This document shows, piece by piece, positions 28,265-37,772 of a stretch of DNA of 64,000 nt; within the stretch, counting starts at the first letter, position 1; the number at the start of each line of letters is the position of its first letter. The position numbers and the translations under genes were made by a program. The notes beneath the pieces are model-generated. The model was not told the origin of the DNA, did no database searches, and saw only the letters and a list, made by a program, of their open reading frames with translations. The stretch comes from SKHV01 sp963678565 (GTDB lineage: Bacteria > Bacteroidota > Bacteroidia > Bacteroidales > Prolixibacteraceae): assembly GCA_963678565.1 (NCBI GenBank), contig OY782875.1, positions 2,914,001-2,978,000 on the forward strand, in the 5' to 3' direction.

Positions 28265-28459
28265 CATTGAATGCAAAAATAGCATTTCAAACGTTTTAAC
28301 CTTTTTACAAGTTGATATTTATAAACGATTTTGAGAATTATTCTGAAATAAAACGCTTTGAGAAATAACGAACTAATTAAGATTTAATTATAATTCCCGC
28401 TTTAATATTTAATTATATTAAACAATTACCCTATTCGTACTTATTTTAACACTATAAAA

Positions 28460-28489
28460 TTTGTAGTTTAATTCTGAATTCTATTTTTG
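28460..28489 (+). promoter_or_regulatory. promoter for the LysE-family gene
   Basis: TTTG at 28460-28463, an 18-base spacer, and TATTTTTG at 28482-28489 form an exact Bacteroidota-type promoter. The ATG follows 18 bases later, so the leader is short. Confidence 0.65.
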
Positions 28490-28507
28490 TATCAAAGGAA
28501 TTAAAGA

Positions 28508-29134
28508 ATGCTAGCAATATTATTAAAAGGTTTAATTATCGGTGCCATGGTTTCTATGCCATTGGGGCCCAATGCTATTCTCATAATTCAACGCACTGCC
28601 AGTAAAAATTTCAAAGTTGGTTATTCCTCAGCGATGGGCGTTTTGCTCACCGATTCGATTTTTATTTTAATTGCAGGCTATAGTCTTGGATATTTATTTC
28701 AATTTCTAACAAAGTACGAATCGATCCTTCAAATAATTGGAGCGGTTGTATTATTGATTTTAGGGTATTCAATATTCCGAACCAAGCCACATAAGCTTCG
28801 TAGGAAGCGTGAACAAAATGAAAGCTATTTGCAGCACTTTGCTTCTACCTTATTAATTTCATCTTCCAATCCTGCACTAATTTTGGCTTATATTGCCATT
28901 TTAGCAAGTTTTGGAATCAGCTTCCAAGCACACGGAATGCCTTATTTGTTTACTTTTATTGCCGGATTTGTATTTGGTGCTGCAAGCTGGTGGTTAATCA
29001 TTACCTCAGTAATCAATTACTTTCGCGATAAATTCAGTTCGAGAAAACTATTTTGGTTCAACAAAATATCGGGAGCATCGATCATTACCATTGTTGTGAT
29101 CGGTGCCATTTTAATTGCAATTAAAAACTTTTAA
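28508..29134 (+). CDS. LysE/RhtB-family translocator
   Basis: This 208-residue protein has six membrane helices and the family signature at the N-terminus (MVSMPLGPNAILIIQRT, about 14-30), where the conserved Pro-Gly-Pro turn reads PLGP. These exporters move amino acids or related small solutes out across the inner membrane; the substrate cannot be read from sequence. It is a single gene with its own promoter and a bidirectional terminator. Confidence 0.9.
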   Translation: MLAILLKGLIIGAMVSMPLGPNAILIIQRTASKNFKVGYSSAMGVLLTDSIFILIAGYSLGYLFQFLTKYESILQIIGAVVLLILGYSIFRTKPHKLRRKREQNESYLQHFASTLLISSSNPALILAYIAILASFGISFQAHGMPYLFTFIAGFVFGAASWWLIITSVINYFRDKFSSRKLFWFNKISGASIITIVVIGAILIAIKNF

Positions 29135-29142
29135 ATAAAAAC

Positions 29143-29178
29143 AAAAAAAAGGAATGGCTAGTAAACCATTCCTTTTTT
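29143..29178. terminator. bidirectional terminator between the LysE gene and cysE
   Basis: A7-GGAATGG, an 8-base loop, and CCATTCC-T6 form a strong stem with A and T tracts on both sides. It can end transcription of both convergent units. Confidence 0.88.
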
Positions 29179-29181
29179 ATT

Positions 29182-30123
29182 TTATATCCCTGCTCCATCC
29201 AGAAATGAAGCACTTCGAACTTTAGATTGTACAATTTTGGAATGCGGAGGTAAGGAATTGGTTACCCAAACATTACCACCAATTACCGAGTGACTACCAA
29301 TGGTAATACGCCCGAGAATAGTAGCCTGTGCATAAATTACCACATCGTCTTCAATAATTGGATGACGCGGAACTCCTTTGATCGGATTTCCATTCTCATC
29401 TAATGGGAAGCTTTTTGCCCCTAAGGTAACTCCTTGATACAATTTCACATTCTCTCCGATTATACAAGTTGCACCAATTACTACACCAGTACCGTGGTCA
29501 ATGGTAAAGTAGCCACCAATTTGGGCTTCGGGGTGAATATCAATTCCGGTTTCGGAATGAGCCATTTCAGCAATCATTCTAGGAATTAACGGAACCCCCA
29601 ACTTCATTAAAGTATGTGCCACGCGATAGCTTGAAATTGCTCGAATTGCCGGATAACAGAAGATCACTTCTCCTCGACCATGAGCTGCCGGATCGCCATT
29701 AAATGCCGCCTCGACATCGGTAGAAAGCGTATAACGCAATTTTGGAAGTTCTGCAATAAAATCGGCTGCAATGTTTCGCGCATTCATTTGATGCTCTTCC
29801 AAAGGAATTTCTGAACCTTCTCCTTCTTTGCACGCAAAGCATAAGCCTGCTAAAACCTGTTCAACCAATATTTCGTATACCTCATCGACATAAACCCCCA
29901 TATAATATTGAATGGCATTCGGATCGAGTGTGGTGTTTCCAAAATATCCGGGAAATAGAATTTCACGCACTTTATTTACTAAAACACCCAGTTTTTCTCC
30001 AGATGGCATGGGCTCGCCCATATGGTGCTCGTGACAAACGGCACCATACGAATCTCTCGCCGATAATTCATTGGTTGCCTTTGTCAATCTTTCTGCTATT
30101 TCTTTTGCTTTAATTATTGTCAT
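29182..30123 (-). CDS. cysE: serine O-acetyltransferase
   Basis: This 313-residue enzyme acetylates L-serine with acetyl-CoA to give O-acetylserine, the acceptor for cysteine synthesis. A long helical N-terminal part (about 1-180) precedes a left-handed beta-helix of hexapeptide repeats (about 185-290). The active site motif HPEAQIGGYFTIDHGTGVVIGAT has the conserved His/Asp pair. The long N-terminal region resembles the EpsC/SAT type of Bacteroidota and plants. The tail ends in Gly-Ile; a C-terminal Ile is the residue that docks into CysK to form the cysteine synthase complex. The start overlaps the end of cysK by 14 bases, so the two form an operon. Confidence 0.94.
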   Translation of the reverse strand: MTIIKAKEIAERLTKATNELSARDSYGAVCHEHHMGEPMPSGEKLGVLVNKVREILFPGYFGNTTLDPNAIQYYMGVYVDEVYEILVEQVLAGLCFACKEGEGSEIPLEEHQMNARNIAADFIAELPKLRYTLSTDVEAAFNGDPAAHGRGEVIFCYPAIRAISSYRVAHTLMKLGVPLIPRMIAEMAHSETGIDIHPEAQIGGYFTIDHGTGVVIGATCIIGENVKLYQGVTLGAKSFPLDENGNPIKGVPRHPIIEDDVVIYAQATILGRITIGSHSVIGGNVWVTNSLPPHSKIVQSKVRSASFLDGAGI

Positions 30124-31045
30124 CGCTTTGGAATAATGGTGTACTTAAATACCGTTCTCCGGTATCGCAAATTATTGTAACAATTGTCTTTCCTTTATTT
30201 TCAGGACGCTTTGCAATTTCAAGGGCTGCGTGAACATTGGCACCCGATGAAATACCAGCAAAGATTCCTTCAAATTTGGCTAATGAACGTGCCATAACCA
30301 TCGCATCGTCGCTGTCAACTGTAAATATTTCATCTAGAACTTCCGTGTTTAATACCTTTGGAATAAAACCCGCACCGATACCTTGAATTTTATGCGCTCC
30401 TGGTGCACCACCCGAAATAACCGGTGAATCGATCGGCTCAACGACAATGGCTTTTACTGAAGATTTAAGTTCTTTCAAGCGCTCGCCAACTCCGGTAATT
30501 GTTCCGCCTGTTCCGGCACCAGCCACAAAAATATCGACTTCACCTTCGGTATCGTTCCAAATTTCGGGAGCCGTAGTTTTCCGATGAAAATCAACATTCG
30601 CCTGATTTTCGAATTGCATTGGTACAAATGATTTATCAGTTGCTGCAGCAATACTTTTAACTTCAGCAATGGCAGCTTTCATCCCTCCGGCAGCAGGTGT
30701 TAAAATTAACTCAGCACCATATGCTAAAAGAATACTTCTGCGTTCAACTGAAACACTTTCGGGCATAACAATAATTAGTTTGTAGCCTTTTACAGCACAC
30801 ATCATTGCCAATCCAATTCCGGTATTCCCACTTGTTGGTTCAATAATTACACTGCCCTCAGTTAGAATCCCTTCTTTTTCTGCGGCGTCAATCATCGCAA
30901 ATGCCAAACGATCCTTCACCGATCCTCCTGGATTTGCAGACTCTAATTTTACGTACAGTTCTGCATCAATACCTTCGGTAAGTTTATTTAACTTTACTAA
31001 AGGAGTATTAGCTATGAGTTCTGAGACATTATTTACTTTGCTCAT
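30110..31045 (-). CDS. cysK: cysteine synthase A (O-acetylserine sulfhydrylase)
   Basis: This 311-residue PLP enzyme joins O-acetylserine and sulfide to give cysteine. The PLP Lys is K44 in the motif NPGGSVKDR. The substrate loop TSGNTG (about 69-74) and the phosphate-binding GAGTGGTITG are intact. It lies first in a two-gene operon with cysE, which overlaps it by 14 bases. The gap upstream (31046-31283) has a perfect 7-bp inverted repeat at 31095-31113 but no exact promoter match. Confidence 0.95.
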   Translation of the reverse strand: MSKVNNVSELIANTPLVKLNKLTEGIDAELYVKLESANPGGSVKDRLAFAMIDAAEKEGILTEGSVIIEPTSGNTGIGLAMMCAVKGYKLIIVMPESVSVERRSILLAYGAELILTPAAGGMKAAIAEVKSIAAATDKSFVPMQFENQANVDFHRKTTAPEIWNDTEGEVDIFVAGAGTGGTITGVGERLKELKSSVKAIVVEPIDSPVISGGAPGAHKIQGIGAGFIPKVLNTEVLDEIFTVDSDDAMVMARSLAKFEGIFAGISSGANVHAALEIAKRPENKGKTIVTIICDTGERYLSTPLFQSDDNN

Positions 31046-31094
31046 GGATATCTTTCTATATAATTGAATTTGAATTTATGAAAATGAACACAAG

Positions 31095-31113
31095 CTGTAA
31101 TAGAAAATTACAG
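31095..31113. repeat. short perfect inverted repeat upstream of cysK
   Basis: CTGTAAT-AGAAA-ATTACAG lies 50 bases before the cysK start. It could be an RNA hairpin in the leader or an operator for a sulfur regulator; nothing else in the 31046-31283 gap is recognisable. Confidence 0.4.
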
Positions 31114-31283
31114 TAAAAAAGAGATACTAACAACAACACTTGTCAGTAAAGAAGAATATGATATTTTTAATTGTCCTGTTCATCTTGATTACGCAAACTT
31201 TCAAAAATATTTTTTCAAATACAAGTCATCTATCAAAATAAGTTTGTAGACAACAAATTGTTCACAATGGTGTAATCAAAACA

Positions 31284-31313
31284 AAAAATCCCGAAACTTT
31301 GTCCGGGATTTTT
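31284..31313 (-). terminator. terminator of the cytochrome bd operon
   Basis: A 10-bp stem AAAAATCCCG/CGGGATTTTT has a 10-base loop and, read on the minus strand, a TTTTTTGTTTT tail. It sits directly after the CydX-like ORF. Confidence 0.85.
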
Positions 31314-31322
31314 CTAGATCGA

Positions 31323-31436
31323 CTATTCATTGTCGATTTTATCTTCAAATTTTTTCACAGTAAAAGTCACTATAAAATACGATAGCAGAATTACTGCCGG
31401 CCAGGTTAAAAAACCTAATATTCCATTTATAATCAT
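31323..31436 (-). CDS. CydX-like small membrane protein (37 aa)
   Basis: This 37-codon ORF starts 18 bases after the cydB stop and ends just before the operon terminator. The peptide has one hydrophobic helix (about residues 5-26, with GFLTWPAVILLSYFIVTF) and a charged C-terminal tail (KKFEDKIDNE). Its size, single helix, charged end and place after cydAB match the CydX/CbdX class of small cytochrome bd subunits that stabilise the haem sites. Residue identity to E. coli CydX is not obvious, so the assignment rests on position and topology. It is below the usual gene-finder length cut-off and is easily missed. Confidence 0.7.
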   Translation of the reverse strand: MIINGILGFLTWPAVILLSYFIVTFTVKKFEDKIDNE

Positions 31437-31454
31437 ATCTTTTTCTTTTAATTC

Positions 31455-32585
31455 TTAATACAAATGTGTTTCGTTTTCCATCTCCTCAGCATCAATCTTT
31501 TTATTGTTGATTGATCGCCATGCGTACCAAATATACCCCAAAACAAACGGAACCATTATCGAAACATACGACATTACTTTCAAAGTAAATTCGCTCGATG
31601 AACTGTTTTGAATGTGTAAGGACGATTGTAGATCGAATGCCGAAGGATAGAAGCAGGTATTATTATAACCTGCCAATAAGAACAGCGCAAATACAGTTAA
31701 AACAGTTCCAGCACCCGAAAACCAAATACCTTTTCCTGGCTTAGCAAATAAATCTTTTCCAATTCCGAAAAGAACACCTACCACTCCAATTAGAAATATT
31801 ATTAACACCAATGGCATTGCTAACAAGTTGTGTAAGTATTTATATTCTTCCAGCGTAACTTCCAAAGAAATCGGGTCGTAAGAGTAACCTTTCATCAAAA
31901 GTAAACGAACTACAAAACCTAAGAAAAATACTAAAAAAGCAATGGTGTTAATCATCAATTGCTTTTTAGCATTGGTATTGATTTCTTCATCATCAATGGT
32001 ATTTAAAAAGTACTGACTCGCTAAAACTCTGGCTAAAAAGAACACTGCCAAACCTAATGCTAGATTGTGTACATTCAAAGCTGCCTCTAAACCACGTGCT
32101 CTAGTTTGCCATGTAACTTGATAATAATCATTCAACGAAAATTCAGCTCCATTGAAAAACGTTCCTACAGCTGTTCCAATCAGAATAGTTCCCAATAATC
32201 CATTTACAAATAAGAAACCCTCATAAGTCTTTTGCCCCAAAAAGTTCGCAGGTTTTGTACGATATTCATACGAAACCGCTTGAATTACGAACGAAAATAG
32301 AATCAAAATCCAAACCCAATATGCACCGCCAAAACTCGATGCATAAAACAAAGGAAACGAAGCAAAAAAAGCTCCTCCAAAAGTTACCAAGGTAGTGAAA
32401 GTAAATTCCCATTTTCGCCCTAAAGCATTTACTAACATTGTACGTTGAAGTTCATTTTTTCCTAATGTATAAAACAGTGTTTGGCCACCTTGAACAAACA
32501 TTAAGAAAACTAATAATGCGCCCAGCAGTGAGACAATTGCCCACCAATATTGCTGAAATCCTAAATATGTTATAGCTGTAATCAT
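31455..32585 (-). CDS. cydB: cytochrome bd ubiquinol/menaquinol oxidase subunit II
   Basis: This 376-residue integral membrane protein has about eight or nine helices and the CydB features: WWAIVSLLGALLVFLMFVQGGQTLF at the start and the conserved GYNNTCFYPS segment near 290-305 that in other CydB proteins follows the penultimate helix. It forms the heterodimer with CydA. It starts 15 bases after cydA and is followed by the CydX-like ORF. Length matches E. coli CydB (379). Confidence 0.94.
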   Translation of the reverse strand: MITAITYLGFQQYWWAIVSLLGALLVFLMFVQGGQTLFYTLGKNELQRTMLVNALGRKWEFTFTTLVTFGGAFFASFPLFYASSFGGAYWVWILILFSFVIQAVSYEYRTKPANFLGQKTYEGFLFVNGLLGTILIGTAVGTFFNGAEFSLNDYYQVTWQTRARGLEAALNVHNLALGLAVFFLARVLASQYFLNTIDDEEINTNAKKQLMINTIAFLVFFLGFVVRLLLMKGYSYDPISLEVTLEEYKYLHNLLAMPLVLIIFLIGVVGVLFGIGKDLFAKPGKGIWFSGAGTVLTVFALFLLAGYNNTCFYPSAFDLQSSLHIQNSSSSEFTLKVMSYVSIMVPFVLGYIWYAWRSINNKKIDAEEMENETHLY

Positions 32586-32600
32586 AGTTTATTCCTCCTG

Positions 32601-34157
32601 TTATTCGTGTGGTCCAATTTTAATTTGTTTAAGCATTATTTTAATCTCGGCAATAAGTAATCCTGTAAAGATCACTGCAAACATCCAAAAGGTAACCTGA
32701 ACTGAACTTGAACTAATTTGCGAAACTGCAGTTCCGGTAGTCATCAAATCTTGAATTACCCAAGGCTGACGGCCAAATTCAGCAACCATCCATCCAAACT
32801 GACTGGCAGCGTATGCCAATGGAATAGAGAATAATGCCAACCATAAAAACCATTTGAAGTTTTGGATTTTTCCTTTGATCACCCAATAAATCGACAAAAT
32901 GAATACCATCAACAACAAGAATCCAATGGCAACCATAAGGTGGAAAGTATAAAACAACAATTGAATGTTTGGAATTAAATCTTTTTTGTTTTTTACATGC
33001 CCGTAACCTAAATATTTAAAATAATTATCTTGGAATTCAGTACTCATTAGCTCCGCTCGCAATGTTGCAACTTCAGACTCTGTTCCACTCTTTTTAGCCT
33101 CTTTATAATTTTTCAATTTTTCGATAGCAACTTTTCCGCGTTTCATCTTTTCAGGAACCGACATAATTCCACGCTCCTCATTTCCATCAACCAAATCTTT
33201 AATACCTGCCACATATGCATTTTCATCACCAAAAGATAACAATGACAAAAATTTTGGAATCTCTATTTTGAACATGAACTCTTTGAACATTTCGTAATCT
33301 GCATCTACTGAAGTATTTTTAAATGCTCCTATTGCAATCAGTCCCGCTCCTTCTTGACCTTCGTACAAACCTTCCATCGCAGCTAATTTCATGGGCTGAA
33401 ATTTGGCTACTTGTTTTGCCGAACCATCGCCAGTTCCAATAGTAGCAACTGAAGCAATAATTCCGAAGATCGAAGCAACCAGAATACTCTTCTTGGCTAG
33501 TTTAACATGCTTATTTTTCAACAAGAACCATGAAGAAACACCAATTACAAAAGCCGCCGACAACATGTAACTTGAAGTAATTGTATGTAGAAACTTATTT
33601 ACAGCAACAGGAGAAAATAGTACTGCCCAAAAATCGACCATCTCATTGCGAGCAGTGTCGGGGTTGAACTCCATCCCTACCGGATTTTGCATCCAGGCAT
33701 TGGCTACCAAGATCCACAAAGCCGACAAGTTGGCACCAATGGCTACCAGCCAACTCGAAACTAGGTGAAATTTCTTACTCACCTTATTCCAACCGAAGAA
33801 CATAATGGCTATAAAAGTCGACTCCATAAAGAAGGCCATAATTCCTTCGATGGCGAGTGGTGCCCCAAAAATATCTCCAACAAAATAGGAATAATTAGAC
33901 CAGTTGGTACCAAATTCAAACTCAAGGATAATCCCTGTGGCAACTCCAATGGCAAAATTAATTCCGAATAAGGTCATCCAGAACTTGGTCATTTTTTTCC
34001 ATTCTTCCTTACCGGTTTTTACATAAATCGACTCCATTATTGCAATGATGAATGTAGTTCCCAGAGTCAGCGGAACAAACAACCAGTGGTACATTGCTGT
34101 TAATGCAAACTGAGCTCTCGACCAGTTCACCAATCCTACATCAATTGATTCTAGCAT
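32601..34157 (-). CDS. cydA: cytochrome bd oxidase subunit I
   Basis: This 518-residue subunit carries the haems of the bd-type quinol oxidase, which reduces O2 to water with high affinity and without proton pumping. The haem b595 ligand is His24 (AMYHWLFVPLTLG). The haem b558 His lies in NKFLHTITSSYML, and the conserved GRQPW motif follows the b558 Met segment (GWMVAEFGRQPW). The quinol-binding Q-loop contains KQVAKFQPMKLAAMEG. Length is like E. coli CydA. It is the second gene of a four-gene minus-strand operon (DUF4492, cydA, cydB, cydX-like). Confidence 0.96.
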   Translation of the reverse strand: MLESIDVGLVNWSRAQFALTAMYHWLFVPLTLGTTFIIAIMESIYVKTGKEEWKKMTKFWMTLFGINFAIGVATGIILEFEFGTNWSNYSYFVGDIFGAPLAIEGIMAFFMESTFIAIMFFGWNKVSKKFHLVSSWLVAIGANLSALWILVANAWMQNPVGMEFNPDTARNEMVDFWAVLFSPVAVNKFLHTITSSYMLSAAFVIGVSSWFLLKNKHVKLAKKSILVASIFGIIASVATIGTGDGSAKQVAKFQPMKLAAMEGLYEGQEGAGLIAIGAFKNTSVDADYEMFKEFMFKIEIPKFLSLLSFGDENAYVAGIKDLVDGNEERGIMSVPEKMKRGKVAIEKLKNYKEAKKSGTESEVATLRAELMSTEFQDNYFKYLGYGHVKNKKDLIPNIQLLFYTFHLMVAIGFLLLMVFILSIYWVIKGKIQNFKWFLWLALFSIPLAYAASQFGWMVAEFGRQPWVIQDLMTTGTAVSQISSSSVQVTFWMFAVIFTGLLIAEIKIMLKQIKIGPHE

Positions 34158-34170
34158 AATTGTATTGGTT

Positions 34171-34383
34171 TTATTTTGAATTTGTTATATTATCGAAAAC
34201 ATACTCCGATCTTTCTTCATCACTCTCAAACTTCTTTTGCAACATATCGGGAAAGAAGAAAACTTTCATAATGAAAAAGAAAATAAATAGTTTAAAAAGA
34301 ACAATCAGCCAAAGCGATTTTCCCCAAGTCATGTTCTTAAATCCTTCGATATAAAAATTATAAATTCGCTTAATTATTCTCAT
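34171..34383 (-). CDS. DUF4492 small membrane protein of the cytochrome bd operon
   Basis: This 70-residue protein has one membrane helix (about 25-45) between a basic N-terminal part (IYNFYIEGFKNMTWGKSLW) and an acidic tail. This matches the DUF4492 family, which in Bacteroidota regularly lies directly before cydA. It begins the operon, 13 bases upstream of cydA. Its role is not established; assembly or quinol access for cytochrome bd is a reasonable guess from the conserved linkage. The 414-base gap upstream (34384-34797) holds the ppdK terminator and no gene that I can support. Confidence 0.88.
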   Translation of the reverse strand: MRIIKRIYNFYIEGFKNMTWGKSLWLIVLFKLFIFFFIMKVFFFPDMLQKKFESDEERSEYVFDNITNSK

Positions 34384-34747
34384 AATTCAAACTTGAATTT
34401 CAAGATTTTAATTTACTAAATAAACGTCTATTTCAAATGTTAACATCTAAGTTTTTGATATGTTTTGAAAATAAACCAAAACTTTGTTAACCTACATAAA
34501 CAGTAGCACAAACCGGATTTATTGACGAATTAAATACCTTTTTTTCTCTTTTGAATTTAAAGATAATCATGATTTTTATTTTAAAGTATTTTTTAGAACA
34601 TACTATTATTTTAGCCATGACACCTATTAAAAAACAAACACATAAAACCAATTTGGAATTCACTATATTTCAAACACTTCCACTACTTAACACATTACTA
34701 TTTTGAAAAATTATAAATTAAACAAATTTTATAAATCCTGAATAAAA

Positions 34748-34776
34748 AAAGGCCACCGGGATCTCCGATAGCCTTT
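34748..34776 (-). terminator. terminator of ppdK
   Basis: The 6-bp stem AAAGGC/GCCTTT has an inner CGG/CCG pair. Read on the minus strand it is followed by TTTTTTTATT. It lies 21 bases after the ppdK stop. Confidence 0.82.
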
Positions 34777-34797
34777 CTATTATATTAGTTAACAATT

Positions 34798-37506
34798 TTA
34801 TTTTTTCAATTCAGCTTGCGCTGCAGCCAATCGTGCAATCGGAACACGGAATGGAGAACAAGAAACATAGTTCATACCTGAACGCACACAAAATTCGACA
34901 GAACTTGGCTCGCCACCATGCTCGCCACAAATACCAACTTTAAGAATTGGATTTGTTTTACGCCCTTTAGCGATACCTGTTTGAACTAATTGCCCAACTC
35001 CTTCCTGATCGAGAACTTGGAAAGGATCATTCTTTAAGATACCCTTTTTCAAATAAACAGGTAAGAATTTACCGGCATCATCACGAGAGTAGCCAAAAGT
35101 CATTTGCGTTAAATCATTGGTACCAAAAGAGAAAAACTCTGCTACTTCAGCAATGTCATCAGCAGTTAAAGCGGCACGAGGAACTTCAATCATGGTTCCT
35201 ACCATAAACTCTATTTTAGAGCCTTTTTCTTTAAATACTTTTTCTGCTGTTTCGCGAACGATTTTTTCCTGCATTTTTAATTCCTTAACGGTTCCAACCA
35301 AAGGAATCATAATTTCAGGGAAGGTCGGTTTTCCTTCTGCTTTCAATTCCAAAGCCGCTTCAAGAATTGCACGTGCTTGCATTTCTGTAATTTCAGGATA
35401 AGTGTTTCCTAAACGACATCCACGATGCCCCAACATTGGATTAAACTCATGCAAATCCTCCACTTTACTTCGAACCAAATCAATCGAAATACCCATTTCT
35501 TTGGCCATTGCTTCCTGATTATCGGGTTCATGAGGAACAAATTCATGCAATGGTGGATCGAGTAAACGAATCGTTACAGGGAAACCGATCATGGTTGAAA
35601 GTACATCTTTGAAATCCTGACGCTGAATAGGCAATAGTTTGTCTAATGCACTACGACGACCAGTTTCATCATCAGCTAAAATCATTTCACGCATACGAAT
35701 CAATCGCTCTCCTTCAAAGAACATATGCTCGGTACGACACAAACCAATTCCCTGAGCACCAAATTCGCGAGCAACCGATGCATCGCGTTGAGTTTCAGCA
35801 TTGGTACGTACATCTATTTTTCTGAACTTATCAGCTAAATCCATTATTGCTGCAAAATCTCCACTTAATTCAGGATCTTTGGTTGCAATTTTACCTTCAT
35901 AAACTTCTCCGGTTGAACCATTCAACGAAATCCAGTCGCCTTCTTTTAAAACTTTTCCTCCAGCATTTAATGTTCTGGCACGGGCATCAATTTTACAATC
36001 GCCTGCCCCCGAAACACAACATTTACCCATTCCACGGGCAACTACAGCAGCATGCGAAGTCATACCACCACGTGCTGTAAGAATTCCTTGAGCAATATCC
36101 ATTCCTTCCAAATCTTCAGGAGAGGTTTCGATACGTGCTAAAATGGTAATCGGGAATTTATTTGCTTCATCGGCATGAAATACCAGCTGACCAGTTGCTG
36201 CTCCGGGTGAAGCAGGTAAGCCATTGGCGAGTACATTGGCATTCATCATTGCATCGGTATCGAATACAGGATGCAATAACTCATCTAATTTATTTGGATC
36301 CTGACGTAATACGGCAGTTTGCTCATCAATCATTCCCTCGCGTAACATATCCATACCAATTTTCACCATGGCGGCTGCGGTACGTTTTCCGTTTCGGGTT
36401 TGCAACATCCATAGTTTACCATCTTGAATAGTAAACTCTAAATCCTGCATATCTTTAAAGTAACTCTCTAATTTTTCTTGCACCTCGAAAAGTTCGGCAT
36501 AAGCTTTTGGCATGGCTTCTTCTAATGAAGGAAACTTGTTCGCTCTCACTTCTTCAGATACATTAGCTAATTTTGCCCAACGGTAAGAACCTTCTTTCGT
36601 AATTTGTTGTGGAGTTCTTACTCCTGCAACTACGTCCTCACCTTGTGCATCAATCAAATATTCGCCATTGAACATGTTCTCACCAGTAGCTGCATCACGC
36701 GTAAAAGCAACGCCTGTACCAGAGTTTAAACCCATGTTACCAAATACCATTGCCTGAACATTTACTGCTGTACCCCATTCAGCTGGAATTTGGTTCATTT
36801 GACGATAATAAATTGCACGTGGATTCATCCAGCTATCGAAAACGGCAGCAATTGCTCCCCAAAGTTGTTCCCATGGATCAACCGGAAAATCTTTACCGGT
36901 TACTTTTTTAACTGCTGTTTTAAACTTTGCAACTAAATCTTTTAAATCATCAACATCTAAATCGGTATCGCTATCCGTTCCTTTCGATTCTTTCTTTTCT
37001 TCCATAATTTCTTCGAAAGGATTGATATCTTCTTTAGACTCGGGTTTCATTCCTAAAACAACATCGCCGTACATTTGAACAAATCGTCGGTACGAGTCCC
37101 ATGCAAAACGTTCATTTCCTGATTTCTTTCCAATGGCTACAACTGCATCATCATTCATACCCAAGTTAAGAACAGTATCCATCATACCCGGCATCGAAAC
37201 ACGAGCTCCCGAGCGAACAGAAACCAGCAAAGGGTTATCTTTTGAACCAAAGCCCATTTGCATTGTTTCTTCCACCTTCTTAATGGCTTCTCTTACTTCA
37301 CTTCGAAGTAATCCTTCCATTCTTTCTCGTCCTAATTCGTTATATCTGATACAGGCATCAGTAGTAATTGTAAAACCCGGAGGTACAGGAACTCCTATTA
37401 AATTCATCTCTGCAAGGTTGGCACCTTTTCCTCCTAACAAGTTTCGCATGTTAGCCTTCCCTTCGGCTTGACCATTTCCGAACGTGTAAACGTACTTGGT
37501 TGTCAT
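34798..37506 (-). CDS. ppdK: pyruvate, phosphate dikinase
   Basis: This 902-residue enzyme interconverts pyruvate + ATP + Pi with phosphoenolpyruvate + AMP + PPi. The N-terminal ATP-grasp domain (GNGQAEGKANMRNLLGGKGANLAEM at the start) is followed by the swivelling phosphohistidine domain, with GGMTSHAAVVARGMG and catalytic His485, and by the PEP/pyruvate TIM barrel with the CGEHGG motif near 835. A lysine/aspartate-rich insert near 165-200 makes it about 30 residues longer than the Clostridium symbiosum enzyme and accounts for the shifted His number. It is a single gene with its own terminator. PPi-dependent PEP formation is common in anaerobic Bacteroidota. Confidence 0.96.
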   Translation of the reverse strand: MTTKYVYTFGNGQAEGKANMRNLLGGKGANLAEMNLIGVPVPPGFTITTDACIRYNELGRERMEGLLRSEVREAIKKVEETMQMGFGSKDNPLLVSVRSGARVSMPGMMDTVLNLGMNDDAVVAIGKKSGNERFAWDSYRRFVQMYGDVVLGMKPESKEDINPFEEIMEEKKESKGTDSDTDLDVDDLKDLVAKFKTAVKKVTGKDFPVDPWEQLWGAIAAVFDSWMNPRAIYYRQMNQIPAEWGTAVNVQAMVFGNMGLNSGTGVAFTRDAATGENMFNGEYLIDAQGEDVVAGVRTPQQITKEGSYRWAKLANVSEEVRANKFPSLEEAMPKAYAELFEVQEKLESYFKDMQDLEFTIQDGKLWMLQTRNGKRTAAAMVKIGMDMLREGMIDEQTAVLRQDPNKLDELLHPVFDTDAMMNANVLANGLPASPGAATGQLVFHADEANKFPITILARIETSPEDLEGMDIAQGILTARGGMTSHAAVVARGMGKCCVSGAGDCKIDARARTLNAGGKVLKEGDWISLNGSTGEVYEGKIATKDPELSGDFAAIMDLADKFRKIDVRTNAETQRDASVAREFGAQGIGLCRTEHMFFEGERLIRMREMILADDETGRRSALDKLLPIQRQDFKDVLSTMIGFPVTIRLLDPPLHEFVPHEPDNQEAMAKEMGISIDLVRSKVEDLHEFNPMLGHRGCRLGNTYPEITEMQARAILEAALELKAEGKPTFPEIMIPLVGTVKELKMQEKIVRETAEKVFKEKGSKIEFMVGTMIEVPRAALTADDIAEVAEFFSFGTNDLTQMTFGYSRDDAGKFLPVYLKKGILKNDPFQVLDQEGVGQLVQTGIAKGRKTNPILKVGICGEHGGEPSSVEFCVRSGMNYVSCSPFRVPIARLAAAQAELKK

Positions 37507-37673
37507 AAGTTAAATTATTTTAGTTATAGTTAATTAGTGTCTCTCACAAATATGGCTTTTATTTCAATTATATAAAAGAAAAGTAAAGTGAATAATTCGC
37601 TCTAACATATGGAAGCATCTATATAACTGACTTTGTAAAATATGTTATTCAACAATTCAAACATTAACAATTA

Positions 37674-37697
37674 TTAACGTTGATTCTCAAGCGTTAA
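37674..37697. repeat. inverted repeat in the ppdK upstream gap
   Basis: TTAACG (37674-37679) and CGTTAA (37692-37697) frame a 12-base spacer, with further GTTGA/TCAAG symmetry inside. It lies about 170 bases upstream of the ppdK start and may be an operator. The rest of 37507-37770 has no recognisable gene. Confidence 0.35.
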
Positions 37698-37772
37698 CAT
37701 AAGCACTTCGTATATTTGTAGTGTTAGTAAAGCGATATATTTTTTTCATAGAATTAGGTTTGGTTAGGTTAG

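Noticed and set aside
31201..31235. AAATACAAGTC as a third GntR operator near the cyd/cys region
   Set aside because: Only one arm matches and there is no symmetry; likely chance.
34160..34354. 64-codon plus-strand ORF over the DUF4492 gene
   Set aside because: It is the antisense of the DUF4492 gene, which has a clear family and operon context.
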